Source of the DNA: an uncultured Clostridium sp.
Lineage (GTDB): Bacteria; Bacillota; Clostridia; TANB77; CAG-508
Assembly: GCA_900553755.1 (NCBI GenBank)
Contig: USEX01000002.1
Span: forward strand, 1-64,000
Direction of reading: 5' to 3'
DNA length: 64,000 bases
Numbering within the stretch: position 1 is the stretch's first letter; each line of letters begins with the position of its first letter. Position numbers and translations under genes: made by a program. This document shows, piece after piece, positions 12,152 to 22,149 of this stretch. The notes under the pieces were generated by a model. The model did not search any database. It saw only the letters and a list, made by a program, of their open reading frames with translations, and had not been told where the DNA came from.

Positions 12152-15100
12152 TTATTCTTCGTCATCATCTAAGATATCGTCATCTAAAATATTTTCATCA
12201 CTAAAATCTTCACTATCTAGAACAATATCATCACTGTCTAAATCTTCAAAAAAACCACTTTCATCGTCTTCTTTTTCTTCTGAATCTTCAGTATAACCAT
12301 CTGATAATTCCCCTTCATCTACTACATTCTCTTCCGCAAAAGATTTATTCTCTATGCTACTGAATGAAGAAGCCTCATCAATGTCTTCCTTTAACTCTAT
12401 TTCTTTGTTATCATGAGTATACAATCTGATATCTAATCCTAATGATTGAAGCTCTTTTACAAGTACTTTAAATCCTTCTGGCACTCCTGGTTCTGGGATA
12501 TTTTCTCCTTTTACAATTGCCTCATATGTTTTTACACGTCCTACAACATCATCAGATTTTACTGTTAACATTTCTTGTAATGTGTAAGCTGCACCATATG
12601 CTTCCAAAGCCCAAACTTCCATCTCTCCAAAACGTTGGCCACCAAATTGTGCTTTACCTCCTAGAGGTTGTTGTGTAACTAATGAGTATGGTCCAGTTGA
12701 ACGAGCATGAATCTTATCATCTACTAAGTGATGCAATTTCATCATGTACATTACACCAACTGTAATTGGTTTTACAAATTTTTCTCCAGTTCTACCATCG
12801 TATAAATCTGTTTTACCATCTCTACGCAACCCAGCTTCTTCTAGTAAGTCCTCGATTTCATAATCCTTAGCACCATCAAATACTGGCGTTGCAACTTTCC
12901 AGCCTAGCGCTCTTGCTGCCATTCCCAAATGAACCTCCAAAACCTGTCCTAGGTTCATACGAGAAGGTATACCCATTGGGTTAAGAACTATATCTACTGG
13001 TGTTCCATCTGGTAAGAATGGCATATCTTCTTCTGGTAATATTCTTGAAATGACACCTTTGTTACCATGACGTCCAGCCATTTTATCACCAACTGATATT
13101 TTTCTCTTTGTAGCTATATAGCATCTAATTACTTGGTTTACACCAGGACCTAATTCTTCTGAATTTTCTCTAGTAAATATCTTTATATCTACTATTGTTC
13201 CAGCTTCTCCGTGTGGTACACGAAGTGATGTATCTCTAACTTCTCTAGATTTTTCACCAAATATTGCACGAAGTAATCTTTCTTCTGCTGTTAGCTCTGT
13301 TTCTCCCTTTGGAGTAACCTTACCAACTAATATATCTCCAGGTCTTACTTCTGCACCTATTCTTATGATACCGTTTTCATCAAGGTCTTTTAATACATCG
13401 TCACCAACGTTTGGTATATCCCTTGTAATTTCCTCTGGTCCTAATTTCGTATCACGACATTCACAATCATATTCTTCGATGTGGATTGATGTGTACACAT
13501 CTTCTTTAACTAGTCTTTCGCTAATTAATACAGCGTCCTCGTAGTTGTAACCTTCCCATGTAGAGAATGCTATAAGTACGTTTCTTCCTAAAGCCATTTC
13601 TCCGTTCTTTGTTGCAGGTCCATCAGCTAGGATCTCTCCAGCTTTAACTACTTCACCTTTTTGAACAACTGGTCTTTGGTTTATACATGTACCACCATTG
13701 GTTCTCTTGAATTTACGTAATTTATATTTATCTAATCCATTCTTTTTATTTCTTACTACTACTTCGTCAGCACTTACATTTTCTACGATACCGCCATTCT
13801 TTGCTACTACTGTAATTTCAGAATCTCTTGCTGCTTTGTATTCCATACCAGTTCCTACGATTGGAGCTTCTGGCATTAATAGCGGAACAGCTTGACGTTG
13901 CATGTTTGATCCCATTAATGAACGTTTTACGTCATCGTGCTCCAAGAATGGTATCATGGCAGCTGCTACAGATACTAATTGTTTAGGTGAAACATCTACG
14001 TAATCAACTTGAGATTTATCAACCTCTGTTATTTCTTCTTTATGTCTTACCTTGATTCTATCATTTACGAACCTTCCATCTTTATCTACTGGCTCTGAAG
14101 CTTGTGCTATTATGTATTTATCTTCCTCATCTGCTGGCATGTATTCTACTATATCAGTAAGTTTTCCTGTTTCTTTATCTACTTTTCTGTATGGAGTTTC
14201 TACAAACCCATATTCATCAATCATTGCAAATGATGAAAGTGCAGAAATAAGTCCAATATTTGGTCCTTCTGGAGATTCTACTGGGCATAGTCTACCATAG
14301 TGAGTATAGTGAATATCACGAACCTCGAATCCAGCTCTTTCTCTTGAAAGTCCTCCAGGTCCCAATGCTGAAATTCTTCTTTTATGTGTTAACTCTGATA
14401 ATGGGTTTGTTTGATCCATAAATTGAGATAATTGTGAACTTCCAAAGAATTCTTTTATTGATGATGTAATAGGTTTTGTGTTTATTAATGCTTGTGGAGT
14501 AACTGAGTCTAGGTCTTGAATTGTCATTCTTTCACGTACAACTCTTTCAAGTCTTGTTAAACCAATTCTAAATTGATTTTGTAGCAATTCTCCAACGCAT
14601 CTAATACGTCTGTTTCCTAAATGGTCTATATCATCTATTTCACCAATTCCATAATCTAAGTTTAATAAGTAACTAATAGAAGCTATCATATCTTCTGTAG
14701 TTATTGTTAATGGAACTAATTCATGATATCTTTCTTTTAAAGCATCATGTAATTTTTCTTCAGGTGTTGTTTCTATTATTGATTTTAATACATTGTAATT
14801 TACACCCTCTTTGAAATGTAGATCACTTAAATCAACATTTGGTAATATTTTGTGTATATTTACTACTCCATTTCCTATTACTCTTACTTTTTGGTCGTTT
14901 ACTTTTACGTCTACAATATTTATTCCTGAATCTTTTATTTCTTGAGCAACTTCTGCTGTAATTCTAGTATCTTTTTCTACTAAAACTTCTCCTGTTTCTG
15001 GGTTTACTATATCATCGTATGCAACTTGTCCTGTTATTCTAGTTGCTAAGTCTAATTTTTTGTTGAATTTGTATCTTCCAACTTTAGCTAAATCGTATCT

Positions 15101-15886
15101 TCTATTATCGAAAAATAATCCATCGAATAAGTTTCTTGCAGCTTCTGCTGTAGGAAGCTCGCCTGGTCTTAATTTTTTGTAGATTTCTATTATTGCTTCG
15201 TCTTGAGATTTTATTGGATCTTTTTCCAATGTTGCTCTGATTTTTGGATCATTTCCAAATAATTCTAGAATTTGGTCATCAGCAACTAAACCTATACTTC
15301 TTAATAATGAAGTAACAGGCAATTTTCTTGTTCTATCTACTCTTACATAGAATATATCGTTGCTATCTGTTTCATATTCTAACCATGCACCTCTTATTGG
15401 CATAACTGTGGATGTGTAAATCTTTTTACCAGTTTTGTCGAAATCTGATGCATAATAGCAAGATGGAGAACGAACTAACTGGCTGACAATAACTCTCTCG
15501 GCACCATTTATAACAAATGTTGCGCTATCAGTCATAAGAGGGAAATCTCCTAAATATATTTCTTGTTCTTTTATTTCTCCTGTTTCTTTGTTAATTAATC
15601 TTACTTTAACGTGTAATCTTGTTGAGTATGTTGCGTCTCTCTCTTTTGCTTCTTCCACTGTGTACTTAGTTTTTTCTTCCATGTGATAATCTAAGAATTC
15701 CAAAACTAAATTTCCAGAATAATCAACGATAGGTGAAACGTCTTTTAAAACTTCCCCTAATCCTTCTTCAATAAACCAATTGTAAGAGTCTTTTTGAACT
15801 TGAATTAAGTTAGGCATTTCAATGTAATCACCTATTTTTGAAAAGGTTTTTCTTGTGCATTTTTCGTGTTTAACTTCTTTAACCAC
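12152..15886 (-). CDS. rpoB: DNA-directed RNA polymerase subunit beta
   Basis: Seen: 1244 residues with a full RpoB fold: [12 protein letters not shown] near the start, the rifampicin region [45 protein letters not shown] and the C-terminal [18 protein letters not shown]. The rifampicin-contact Asp, His and Ser positions have the sensitive-type residues. Unusual is the very acidic C-terminal tail of about 60 residues after the conserved end (rich in D and E, ending DDDEE). Start is GTG, preceded by GGGGTGAT. Upstream lies a promoter and long leader rather than the usual rplJ/rplL genes, so rpoBC seems to be an independent unit here. Confidence 0.98.
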   Translation of the reverse strand: MVKEVKHEKCTRKTFSKIGDYIEMPNLIQVQKDSYNWFIEEGLGEVLKDVSPIVDYSGNLVLEFLDYHMEEKTKYTVEEAKERDATYSTRLHVKVRLINKETGEIKEQEIYLGDFPLMTDSATFVINGAERVIVSQLVRSPSCYYASDFDKTGKKIYTSTVMPIRGAWLEYETDSNDIFYVRVDRTRKLPVTSLLRSIGLVADDQILELFGNDPKIRATLEKDPIKSQDEAIIEIYKKLRPGELPTAEAARNLFDGLFFDNRRYDLAKVGRYKFNKKLDLATRITGQVAYDDIVNPETGEVLVEKDTRITAEVAQEIKDSGINIVDVKVNDQKVRVIGNGVVNIHKILPNVDLSDLHFKEGVNYNVLKSIIETTPEEKLHDALKERYHELVPLTITTEDMIASISYLLNLDYGIGEIDDIDHLGNRRIRCVGELLQNQFRIGLTRLERVVRERMTIQDLDSVTPQALINTKPITSSIKEFFGSSQLSQFMDQTNPLSELTHKRRISALGPGGLSRERAGFEVRDIHYTHYGRLCPVESPEGPNIGLISALSSFAMIDEYGFVETPYRKVDKETGKLTDIVEYMPADEEDKYIIAQASEPVDKDGRFVNDRIKVRHKEEITEVDKSQVDYVDVSPKQLVSVAAAMIPFLEHDDVKRSLMGSNMQRQAVPLLMPEAPIVGTGMEYKAARDSEITVVAKNGGIVENVSADEVVVRNKKNGLDKYKLRKFKRTNGGTCINQRPVVQKGEVVKAGEILADGPATKNGEMALGRNVLIAFSTWEGYNYEDAVLISERLVKEDVYTSIHIEEYDCECRDTKLGPEEITRDIPNVGDDVLKDLDENGIIRIGAEVRPGDILVGKVTPKGETELTAEERLLRAIFGEKSREVRDTSLRVPHGEAGTIVDIKIFTRENSEELGPGVNQVIRCYIATKRKISVGDKMAGRHGNKGVISRILPEEDMPFLPDGTPVDIVLNPMGIPSRMNLGQVLEVHLGMAARALGWKVATPVFDGAKDYEIEDLLEEAGLRRDGKTDLYDGRTGEKFVKPITVGVMYMMKLHHLVDDKIHARSTGPYSLVTQQPLGGKAQFGGQRFGEMEVWALEAYGAAYTLQEMLTVKSDDVVGRVKTYEAIVKGENIPEPGVPEGFKVLVKELQSLGLDIRLYTHDNKEIELKEDIDEASSFSSIENKSFAEENVVDEGELSDGYTEDSEEKEDDESGFFEDLDSDDIVLDSEDFSDENILDDDILDDDEE

Positions 15887-16227
15887 TTTTAATCACCCCA
15901 TAAAAAATTTAAAGCAGAAATTTATATATTTAGTAAAAAAGTCCCTCTTATTATTTGTTTGCTTTATTTCTGAGATTTACTGCTTTCTTAAACCTCATTT
16001 TATATTCTAAAACAAATATAATTCCTCTTTTTTACATTTATATCTTGATAATAAAAAAGACAACAAAAAGTCATTGGCAAAATTCACATTTTTTTGCCAA
16101 CACTATATGTTCAATTTATCTAACATGTCCTATTAATAATTTTTTTATATTAACCACCCTTACTATCTCTTTGGAGATTAATAATTTACTTTTTGCTGAT
16201 ATTAATCCATAATATCAATACAATTCT
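15887..16227 (-). promoter_or_regulatory. Long untranslated leader of rpoBC
   Basis: Seen: no plausible gene in about 340 bases between the promoter at 16228-16257 and the rpoB GTG. The main structure is the hairpin at 16074-16100, followed in the transcript by U-rich sequence. Inferred: a 5' leader that may control read-through into rpoB. No known riboswitch or ribosomal-protein leader recognised. Confidence 0.45.
16074..16100 (-). terminator. Attenuator-like hairpin in the rpoB leader
   Basis: Seen: 9-bp perfect stem (TTGGCAAAA with TTTTGCCAA), 9-base loop, followed on the minus strand by TGACTTTTTGTTG and a further T run. Its position between promoter and rpoB suggests partial termination. 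Confidence 0.45.
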
Positions 16228-16257
16228 AGTATACAACTTTTTATTTGTTTATGTCAA
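16228..16257 (-). promoter_or_regulatory. Sigma-A promoter of rpoBC
   Basis: Seen: on the minus strand, TTGACA (16252-16257) and TATACT (16228-16233) separated by 18 bases. It lies directly downstream of the hairpin at 16262-16293, and no gene intervenes before rpoB. Confidence 0.6.
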
Positions 16258-16261
16258 TAGA

Positions 16262-16293
16262 AAAGACTAATTTTTTATAATAAATTAGCCTTT
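16262..16293 (-). terminator. Terminator-like hairpin upstream of the rpoBC promoter
   Basis: Seen: CTAATTT (16267-16273) pairs with AAATTAG (16282-16288), extended by A/T pairs. The transcript side ends in TCTTTTC. It would end minus-strand transcription coming from the remnant at 16300-16530. Confidence 0.5.
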
Positions 16294-16299
16294 AATTTT

Positions 16300-16530
16300 C
16301 TATAAAGTACAACAGTCCAGTACTACTTTATTATTAAAGTGGGACGAGAACCGTAGGTCGTATATATTGTTGGCTTTCCAATATGCACTAAATCCTGTTA
16401 CTTGCTTACTTCTATATCTTTTTGTTTCTCCATCCATTACTGCTGCATTTCCGGTACTATTTGCGTAATTCCCCATGTTGCACTTCATGCATTTATTGGT
16501 GTATAGCCTTTTGGTATTATTGGATTATTT
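16300..16530 (-). pseudogene. Decayed gene remnant of unknown function
   Basis: Seen: a 62-codon minus-strand frame (16300-16488, MKCNMGNYANSTGN... FSSHFNN) is preceded in another frame by PIIPKGYTPINA. Together they look like one protein segment broken by a stop and a frame change. Gly/Asn-rich, with a GFSAYWKANNIYDLRF stretch. No family can be named. It lies between the LPXTG gene and rpoB and may be debris from the same insertion. Confidence 0.25.
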
Positions 16531-16571
16531 ATATTTTTATAAAAGATTCTAATTTTGATTTTCATAAAAGT

Positions 16572-16598
16572 ATCCCTGGCTCGATTTGAGCCAGGGAT
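16572..16598 (-). terminator. Terminator after the LPXTG protein gene
   Basis: Seen: perfect 11-bp stem ATCCCTGGCTC / GAGCCAGGGAT with a 5-base loop, 46 bases past the stop codon. GC-rich arms match the composition of that gene rather than the surroundings. The U tract is short (ACTTTTATG). Confidence 0.7.
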
Positions 16599-16643
16599 TT
16601 GTTACACTATTGCTTTAATCGAAAAGCACAGTGTCAAAGGTTT

Positions 16644-18884
16644 TTAGAAGTCCTTTTTGCTCCTTCTCTTTTTTTGTATAACCACTACTGTGATTACACC
16701 AGTGGCAGCAACGATAAGTGCAGTTGCCCAGTATACTACAGTATTTGTAGAGCCTGTTTTTGGCATATTATCGTTCTGTCCAGGAGTAGGAGTTGGAGAA
16801 GTCGGTTTCTCGCTCGGAACTGCTTCCGGAGTGGAAGTAGGCTTCGGGGTCGGAGTGGACACTGTTGTAGGAGTCGCACTTGGAGTCGGAGTCGGCGTGG
16901 GTTCCTCACTCGGTTCAGGAGTGGGGGTTGGCGTCGGTTCCGTGCTCGAGCTCGGCACAGGAGTAGGCGTTGGCGTTGGCTCAACACTCGGCGTAGGTGT
17001 CGGTGTAGGAGTAGGTTCCGGTGTAGCTGTGCTATTCGGCACATCTATGATTGTTGTTTCCTTAGACTTTACTGTAAAAGTAATGTCATCAGAAGTAACA
17101 TATCCACCAGGTGCCTTCACTTCTTTCAGAATGTAATCTACATCTGTCAATAAATATTTAACAGTGAAGGAACCATTTTCAGTGACCAAGAGTGCAGCTG
17201 CACTCTCGTCAGTGGTAAAATACCCATTACCATTCTCATCAATGGCATAGTAGTACGTTACCTGCTGTTCTCCTTCATCTCCAAGCTCCATTTTATAATA
17301 ATAGAGCTTAAAAGTGGCGGGATCGGTAATTAATTCACCGGTCTCACTATCAACTTTATTGATGGTAACATCACCATCAACCTGTTCCATGATGATACTG
17401 TTGTACCATCCGAACTTGTAAAGCTGATAGCTGTTTGTGGTCCACGGACCATCAACGCCGAATACCATCGAGATAGCAATTTTACTTGCTTCCTCTTTGG
17501 TCAATCCAGCAGCAGTCGCTTCCGCAAAGTAATCATTTACTTTGCTCCATGTTCCAGAAGTGTCCTCCATGTAGTCGCGGACACCCTGATCAAGCAAATG
17601 CCACTTGTCTCCGCTGTTAAGGAATTCCTGTCGAGTTTCTTCGTCACCAAACGCAAAACTCAACAATTCCTTGTAGAACAAATTGTAGCTGGCTTCACCA
17701 AGCTCCTTTTCATTCCACTTTACCTGCAGATACAATCTGCCGTTCCGTCCGGATTTAGTCACGGAATATTTTCCGATTAAATCTGGATACTTTGCCAGAA
17801 GATCAGCATATTGTTCTTCCGTTATGGAAAACTGATCATCTGCCATGCCCCCCTGCATGTCGGCAACAGCCTCAGGATGTTCTTCAGCCAACTGGCTGAA
17901 GTTTGCATAGCTAGTACCAAGTTCATTGTTGTAATAATTCAACAAATAATCGGTAAGAGCTGTTTCACCGGTGTAACCGGCGTCTGCCAAATAGTCAGCC
18001 ATATTCAGAATATGGTTGAGCTTGACTTGTGTGCCGGAGAACACGTCAAACAACTTACACATTGGCGTAGACTTTGCAATCGCACCAAGAAACGCGATGG
18101 GAATTCTTTGCCCATCGAATCCTACGAAATCGCTCAGTGCTTCCTCATCAGACGTATTTTTGGTTTCCAACCTAAAGGAACCGTCTTGGTATCTATAGGT
18201 GTGACCATTGGAGGTGGTTATCTCTATATCCACCATCCCATAGTCTGAAGGTTGCACTAAATAGTGTGCATTCGGATCTCCCGTCTGGTCCTGATACCAT
18301 TCATCTATCATGGTCAGAACTGTCGAGAAGTCCAAAACAACATCTCCTTCAGCATCTTCTCCGATATCGTAGAAGATCTTGAACTTATCATCTTCCAGTT
18401 TGATGCTATAATTAACATCTACACCTGCCGACGTTTTGGGTTGATTAGCTGGATTAGCATTTTCTGCCTGTACAGCCACCATCAGAGATTCATCTGTAGC
18501 AGCATTTACTGTAATCAGATCTTCCTCAGACACGTACAATTGTGTGTCTCCTTCGGATTTTTCAGGTTCTTGGGTTGCCCCAGCTTCCTGCTCAGTAGTA
18601 AAATCTTCCGATTCTGCCTCTGGTTCCTCAGTTGCCTCAGGAAAATCTACTTCTTCTTGAGCATTTTCCAGATTCTCATCTTGTTGCTCATTCTCAATAG
18701 CAGATGTTTCTTCAGCCTCCTCAGCTTCACCTTCCTTCAGAACTACTGTTTCTTCCGTACTTAAAGTTACACTTGTGGTGTCTTCAGGTACGGGACCTTC
18801 TGCATATGCTGTCGTAGCAGTTATTTGTACGACAAGCATAGCAATTGCTAATAAAACAGCAATTCCCTTTTTCCGTCTTTTCAT
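16644..18884 (-). CDS. LPXTG-anchored surface protein with Cna-B (SpaA-like) domain
   Basis: Seen: 746 residues. Signal peptide 1-28 (KKGIAVLLAIAMLVVQ...AYA), an acidic Glu-rich stalk (about 30-125), a large domain of unknown type (about 140-500), a Cna-B/SpaA domain (about 505-620) with the isopeptide set K (VTINKVD), E (ILKEVKAP) and N (DVPN), a long Thr-Pro repeat spacer (about 625-705), then MPKTG, a membrane helix and a KKRRSKK tail. Known: such proteins are linked to peptidoglycan by a sortase. No sortase gene is in the window. Start ATG 18884 has AAGGTGG upstream. Odd: GC content is visibly higher than in flanking genes (for example GGAGTCGG-type repeats), with its own promoter and GC-rich terminator, so recent horizontal transfer is likely. 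The ligand is unknown. Confidence 0.88.
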   Translation of the reverse strand: MKRRKKGIAVLLAIAMLVVQITATTAYAEGPVPEDTTSVTLSTEETVVLKEGEAEEAEETSAIENEQQDENLENAQEEVDFPEATEEPEAESEDFTTEQEAGATQEPEKSEGDTQLYVSEEDLITVNAATDESLMVAVQAENANPANQPKTSAGVDVNYSIKLEDDKFKIFYDIGEDAEGDVVLDFSTVLTMIDEWYQDQTGDPNAHYLVQPSDYGMVDIEITTSNGHTYRYQDGSFRLETKNTSDEEALSDFVGFDGQRIPIAFLGAIAKSTPMCKLFDVFSGTQVKLNHILNMADYLADAGYTGETALTDYLLNYYNNELGTSYANFSQLAEEHPEAVADMQGGMADDQFSITEEQYADLLAKYPDLIGKYSVTKSGRNGRLYLQVKWNEKELGEASYNLFYKELLSFAFGDEETRQEFLNSGDKWHLLDQGVRDYMEDTSGTWSKVNDYFAEATAAGLTKEEASKIAISMVFGVDGPWTTNSYQLYKFGWYNSIIMEQVDGDVTINKVDSETGELITDPATFKLYYYKMELGDEGEQQVTYYYAIDENGNGYFTTDESAAALLVTENGSFTVKYLLTDVDYILKEVKAPGGYVTSDDITFTVKSKETTIIDVPNSTATPEPTPTPTPTPSVEPTPTPTPVPSSSTEPTPTPTPEPSEEPTPTPTPSATPTTVSTPTPKPTSTPEAVPSEKPTSPTPTPGQNDNMPKTGSTNTVVYWATALIVAATGVITVVVIQKKRRSKKDF

Positions 18885-18913
18885 TCGAACTTTCCACCTT
18901 TCGGTATGTATTC

Positions 18914-18927
18914 ATGCCTTTCGGCAA
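18914..18927 (-). promoter_or_regulatory. GNRA-type hairpin in 5' leader of the LPXTG gene
   Basis: Seen: TGCC-GAAA-GGCA on the minus strand, between the promoter and the ribosome binding site; CCGAAAGG recurs just downstream at the ribosome binding site. It may stabilise the mRNA or pair alternatively. Confidence 0.35.
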
Positions 18928-18935
18928 GTATCTAC

Positions 18936-18964
18936 ATTATACCCTTTATCCTGCTTTATGTCAA
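18936..18964 (-). promoter_or_regulatory. Consensus sigma-A promoter of the LPXTG gene
   Basis: Seen: minus-strand TTGACA (18959-18964), 17-base spacer, TATAAT (18936-18941). About 50 bases upstream of the start codon. Perfect consensus predicts strong constitutive expression. Confidence 0.8.
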
Positions 18965-19010
18965 CATGTTTACCATATTTTCCCTTCTTTATTTCGACCT
19001 CTTTCGATAA

Positions 19011-19038
19011 AAAACGTGGATATGCTAATCCACGTTTT
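19011..19038 (-). terminator. Terminator overlapping the 3' end of nrdG
   Basis: Seen: 11-bp stem AAAACGTGGAT / ATCCACGTTTT with a 6-base loop, then T-rich sequence on the minus strand. The nrdG stop codon lies within the hairpin. Confidence 0.8.
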
Positions 19039-19537
19039 CATTCTTATCATTATAAAGTTCTATTTTATTTTCTTTCAAACTTTTTTGTACATCTATTACC
19101 CTTTGGTTTTCGGATCCTTTCCACTCCAATACTGGATTATGTAATTCATCTACATATTGGCCATCTACTAATACATCTAGGTATTTCACAACTTCTTTAT
19201 CCTTTAAATCCTTATCAAACCTATATCCAGACCAAGCCCATAAGTTTTTATTTGGATATTTTTCTTTAAATTCTTTGGCTAATTTTGTTGTTCCTTCTAT
19301 ATTTTTAGGATTCATTGGTTCTCCGCCTAGTATTGATAATCCTTCTATATTTTCGTTGTCACATAGTTTTAGTACTTTATCTATTGTTTCATCTGTAAAC
19401 TCTTTTCCACCGTTGAAATCATGAGTTTCTGGATTAAAGCAATTTTTGCAATTAAAAGCACATCCTTGCATAAATATAGAAACTCTAACTCCTGGTCCAT
19501 CTGAAATATCCATCTTTCTTATTTTGTTGTATCTCAT
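19025..19537 (-). CDS. nrdG: Anaerobic ribonucleoside-triphosphate reductase activating protein
   Basis: Seen: 170 residues. The radical-SAM cluster motif CAFNCKNC (CxxxCxxC, about residues 26-33) follows DGPGVRVSIFMQG. A glycine-rich SAM segment LSILGGEPM lies at about 69-77. Known: NrdG uses a 4Fe-4S cluster and S-adenosylmethionine to create the glycyl radical on NrdD. It starts 15 bases after nrdD ends and shares its transcript. ATG start with GAAGGATG upstream. Length and motifs are normal. Confidence 0.96.
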   Translation of the reverse strand: MRYNKIRKMDISDGPGVRVSIFMQGCAFNCKNCFNPETHDFNGGKEFTDETIDKVLKLCDNENIEGLSILGGEPMNPKNIEGTTKLAKEFKEKYPNKNLWAWSGYRFDKDLKDKEVVKYLDVLVDGQYVDELHNPVLEWKGSENQRVIDVQKSLKENKIELYNDKNENVD

Positions 19538-19552
19538 TTTACATCCTTCTCT

Positions 19553-21712
19553 CTAATCAGCATCTTTATTGTCTATATGTAATACTCTCTCTTTTATTTC
19601 TTGTGTTCTTCCCTTATTCCAGAAATTACTTCCTATGTATCCACATGTTCTTCTTGCAACATTTAAAGTTCTATGATCTCTATTTCCACAGTTTGGGCAA
19701 TACCATTCCAAATTATCATCTATTAATATTTCTCCATCAAATCCACATTTTTGACAGTAATCTGATTTTGTATTTACCTCTGCATACATGATGTTATCAT
19801 ATATGAATTTAATTATTTGAAGAACTACTTCTATATTATTTTGTAAGTTTGGAGTTTCTACATATGAGATTGCTCCTCCAGGGCTTAATTGTTGGAATTT
19901 ACTTTCTAATTTTAATTTAGAGAAAGCATCTATCTCTTCGAATACTGGCACATGATATGAGTTTGTTATGTAGTTTCTATCGGTAATTCCTGCAATTTTT
20001 CCGAATCTTCTTTGTAAGCATTTTGCAAATTTATATGTTGTAGATTCTATTGGGGTTCCATAAACACTATAATCTATGTTTTCTGCTTCCTTCCACTCAT
20101 TGCATTTATCATTTAATTTTTGCATTACTTCTATTGCAAATTTTTCGCCCTTATCGCCATCTGTATGGCTATATCCTGTCATGTATTTAACACATTCATA
20201 TAAGCCTGCATATCCTAATGATATAGTTGAATATCCACCATGTAATAAATCGTGAATGCTTGCTCCTTTTGGTAATCTTGCTAATGCACCATATTGCCAT
20301 AGAATTGGAGCTACATCACTTGTTGCCTTGCTTAATCTTTCGTGTCTTGCTTGCAATGCTTTGTGGCATAATTCTAATCTTTCGTCATATATCTTCCAGA
20401 ATTTTTTCAAATCTTTTCCTGATGATAGTGCAACATCTACTAGATTTATTGTTACTACACCTTGGTTAAATCTTCCATAATATTTTGGTTTATTTGTTTT
20501 TGGGTCTACATAAGGTGTTAGGAAAGAACGGCATCCCATGCATGGATAGCATTGTCCATTTCCGTTTTTATCTATTTTTAGTTCTTTCATTTTCTTTTCC
20601 GAAATATAATCTGGCACCATTCTCTTTGCAGTACATTTTGCAGCTAACTCTGTTAAATACCAATATTTACTATTTTTATGTATGTTATCTTCTTCAAGTA
20701 CATATAACAATTTTGGAAAAGCTGGAGTTATGTATACTCCTTTTTCATTTTTCATACCTAAAATTCTTTGTTTTAGTATTTCTTCTATTATCATAGCTAA
20801 TTCTGCTTTGTATTCTTCTGTTTCTCCTAAATACATACATACACTTAAAAATGGAGATTGTCCATTTGTTGTTGTCATAGAGTTTATTTGGTATTGGAAT
20901 GTTTGCACTCCATCTTGTATCTCTTTTGCTAAATCTTCTTTTGCAAATTTTACGCATTGCTCTTCTGGCAATTTTCTGCTTCTATATTTTTTCAAATATA
21001 TATTGTAGCTATCTCTTACAAATGGTGCTAAATGTGTCATGGTAACTGTTGCTCCGCCATATTGGCTAGATGTAACGGCTGTTATTATTTGTGTTGCTAT
21101 AGTCATTGCTGTTAAAAATTTATGTGGCTTTTCTATTAAAACGCCATTTATATTTGTTCCGTTTTGTAGCATGTCCTCTAGGTTGATTAAATCGCAGTTA
21201 TGCAATGCATTTTGTGCAAAATAATCTGCATCATGAAAGTGTATAATTCCTTCGTCGTGTGCTTTTACAATATCTTCTGGCAATAAAAATCTTCTAGTAA
21301 TATCTGTGCTTGTAATTCCTGCTAGATAGTCTCTTTGTGTGGTTACAACTCTAGCATTTTTATTTGAATTTTCATTGTTCCAGTATTCGCTTTCGCCTTC
21401 TATTAATTCTTTTATTGATTGATCTGTAGTATTAGCTTTTCTTACTAAGGCTCTAGTATATCTATATGTAATATATTGTTTTGCAAGCTGATATCTACCT
21501 ATTTCCATTAACTTTTCTTCTATTATGTCTTGTATATCTTCAACTAATATTCTAGATTTTTTTAGGTCTTCTATATAATTTATAATTCTCTCAATTTCTT
21601 CATCTGTAGCTTTTTCTTTTCTAGATACATCATTGTTTGCTTTTTTTATAGCTGTTCTTATTTTTTCGCGATCATATTCTACAACTGTTCCATCTCTCTT
21701 TATTACTTTCAT
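19553..21712 (-). CDS. nrdD: Anaerobic ribonucleoside-triphosphate reductase
   Basis: Seen: 719 residues. N-terminal ATP-cone (MKVIKRDGTVVEYDREKIRTAI, residues 1-90), the ten-stranded barrel with NCDLINLEDML and conserved cysteines, a C-terminal zinc site (CQKCGF...CPNCG, about 655-685) and the glycyl radical motif RTCGYIGSNFWNKGR with the radical glycine near residue 691. Known: reduces ribonucleoside triphosphates to deoxy forms without oxygen. Together with nrdG it makes a complete class III system and points to an anaerobic lifestyle. Start ATG 21712 has GGGGAGG upstream. Nothing unusual. Confidence 0.97.
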   Translation of the reverse strand: MKVIKRDGTVVEYDREKIRTAIKKANNDVSRKEKATDEEIERIINYIEDLKKSRILVEDIQDIIEEKLMEIGRYQLAKQYITYRYTRALVRKANTTDQSIKELIEGESEYWNNENSNKNARVVTTQRDYLAGITSTDITRRFLLPEDIVKAHDEGIIHFHDADYFAQNALHNCDLINLEDMLQNGTNINGVLIEKPHKFLTAMTIATQIITAVTSSQYGGATVTMTHLAPFVRDSYNIYLKKYRSRKLPEEQCVKFAKEDLAKEIQDGVQTFQYQINSMTTTNGQSPFLSVCMYLGETEEYKAELAMIIEEILKQRILGMKNEKGVYITPAFPKLLYVLEEDNIHKNSKYWYLTELAAKCTAKRMVPDYISEKKMKELKIDKNGNGQCYPCMGCRSFLTPYVDPKTNKPKYYGRFNQGVVTINLVDVALSSGKDLKKFWKIYDERLELCHKALQARHERLSKATSDVAPILWQYGALARLPKGASIHDLLHGGYSTISLGYAGLYECVKYMTGYSHTDGDKGEKFAIEVMQKLNDKCNEWKEAENIDYSVYGTPIESTTYKFAKCLQRRFGKIAGITDRNYITNSYHVPVFEEIDAFSKLKLESKFQQLSPGGAISYVETPNLQNNIEVVLQIIKFIYDNIMYAEVNTKSDYCQKCGFDGEILIDDNLEWYCPNCGNRDHRTLNVARRTCGYIGSNFWNKGRTQEIKERVLHIDNKDAD

Positions 21713-21802
21713 GTTTTTTCCTCCCCTTATTTTTTTAATGTGGCTAAATAATATATTATATTTTTAGTAATGTCAAAGTATATTAATTATGTATAACACT
21801 CG

Positions 21803-21830
21803 AAAAAGTGCCTATAAATAGGCACTTTTT
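21803..21830. terminator. Bidirectional hairpin upstream of nrdD
   Basis: Seen: perfect 12-bp stem AAAAAGTGCCTA / TAGGCACTTTTT with a 4-base loop. It stands between the surface protein region and nrdD, so probably a backstop terminator. Confidence 0.7.
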
Positions 21831-22116
21831 GTATTTACATTTTTTGCCATTTTTCGGTAAAAAATTTATTTTTTCTTTTGTAACCCTACTAATGCAAGCG
21901 AAAGCTAATTTTCTCTTAAACCGCAATATTACAATTTTGTTACATTTTATTTTTCATTTTCTAAAAATCATTTTTTTATTTTTTGCAAATTTTATTTTTA
22001 TTTTTATTCGTTTTAGTGATTTTTCAGTGTTTTTTTGTAATAATTATGTTGTTTTTTTATTCTTTTGGAAAAATCATTTTTTATTTTCTTTCAAAATATA
22101 TTTGTGCAAAATTTAA

Positions 22117-22134
22117 GAGGCTTTTTCAAGCCTC
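22117..22134 (-). terminator. Terminator after the 1384-residue surface protein gene
   Basis: Seen: GAGGCTT / AAGCCTC stem with a 4-base loop, 15 bases after the stop. The tail is AAATTTT, so the U tract is weak; the second hairpin at 21803 may complete termination. Confidence 0.6.
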
Positions 22135-22149
22135 CTTTATTTTAGTGTT

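Larger units (their letters stand above)
21713..22149. other. Gene-free, strongly T-rich spacer
   Basis: Seen: between nrdD and the 1384-residue surface protein gene. It holds the terminators at 21803-21830 and 22117-22134 and a region (about 21840-22100) that is almost pure A/T with long T runs on the plus strand. No reading frame with a ribosome binding site is seen. The nrdD promoter should lie near 21720-21800, but no consensus was recognised. Confidence 0.6.

Noticed and set aside
14390..14420. Rifampicin resistance mutation in rpoB
   Set aside because: The Asp, His and Ser contact positions have the sensitive-type residues; the Thr in DQTNP is normal for Firmicutes.
16599..17153. Plus-strand frames rich in Arg/Ser or Gly/Val over the LPXTG gene
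   Set aside because: They are shadows of the Thr-Pro repeat region of the minus-strand gene, with no ribosome binding site.
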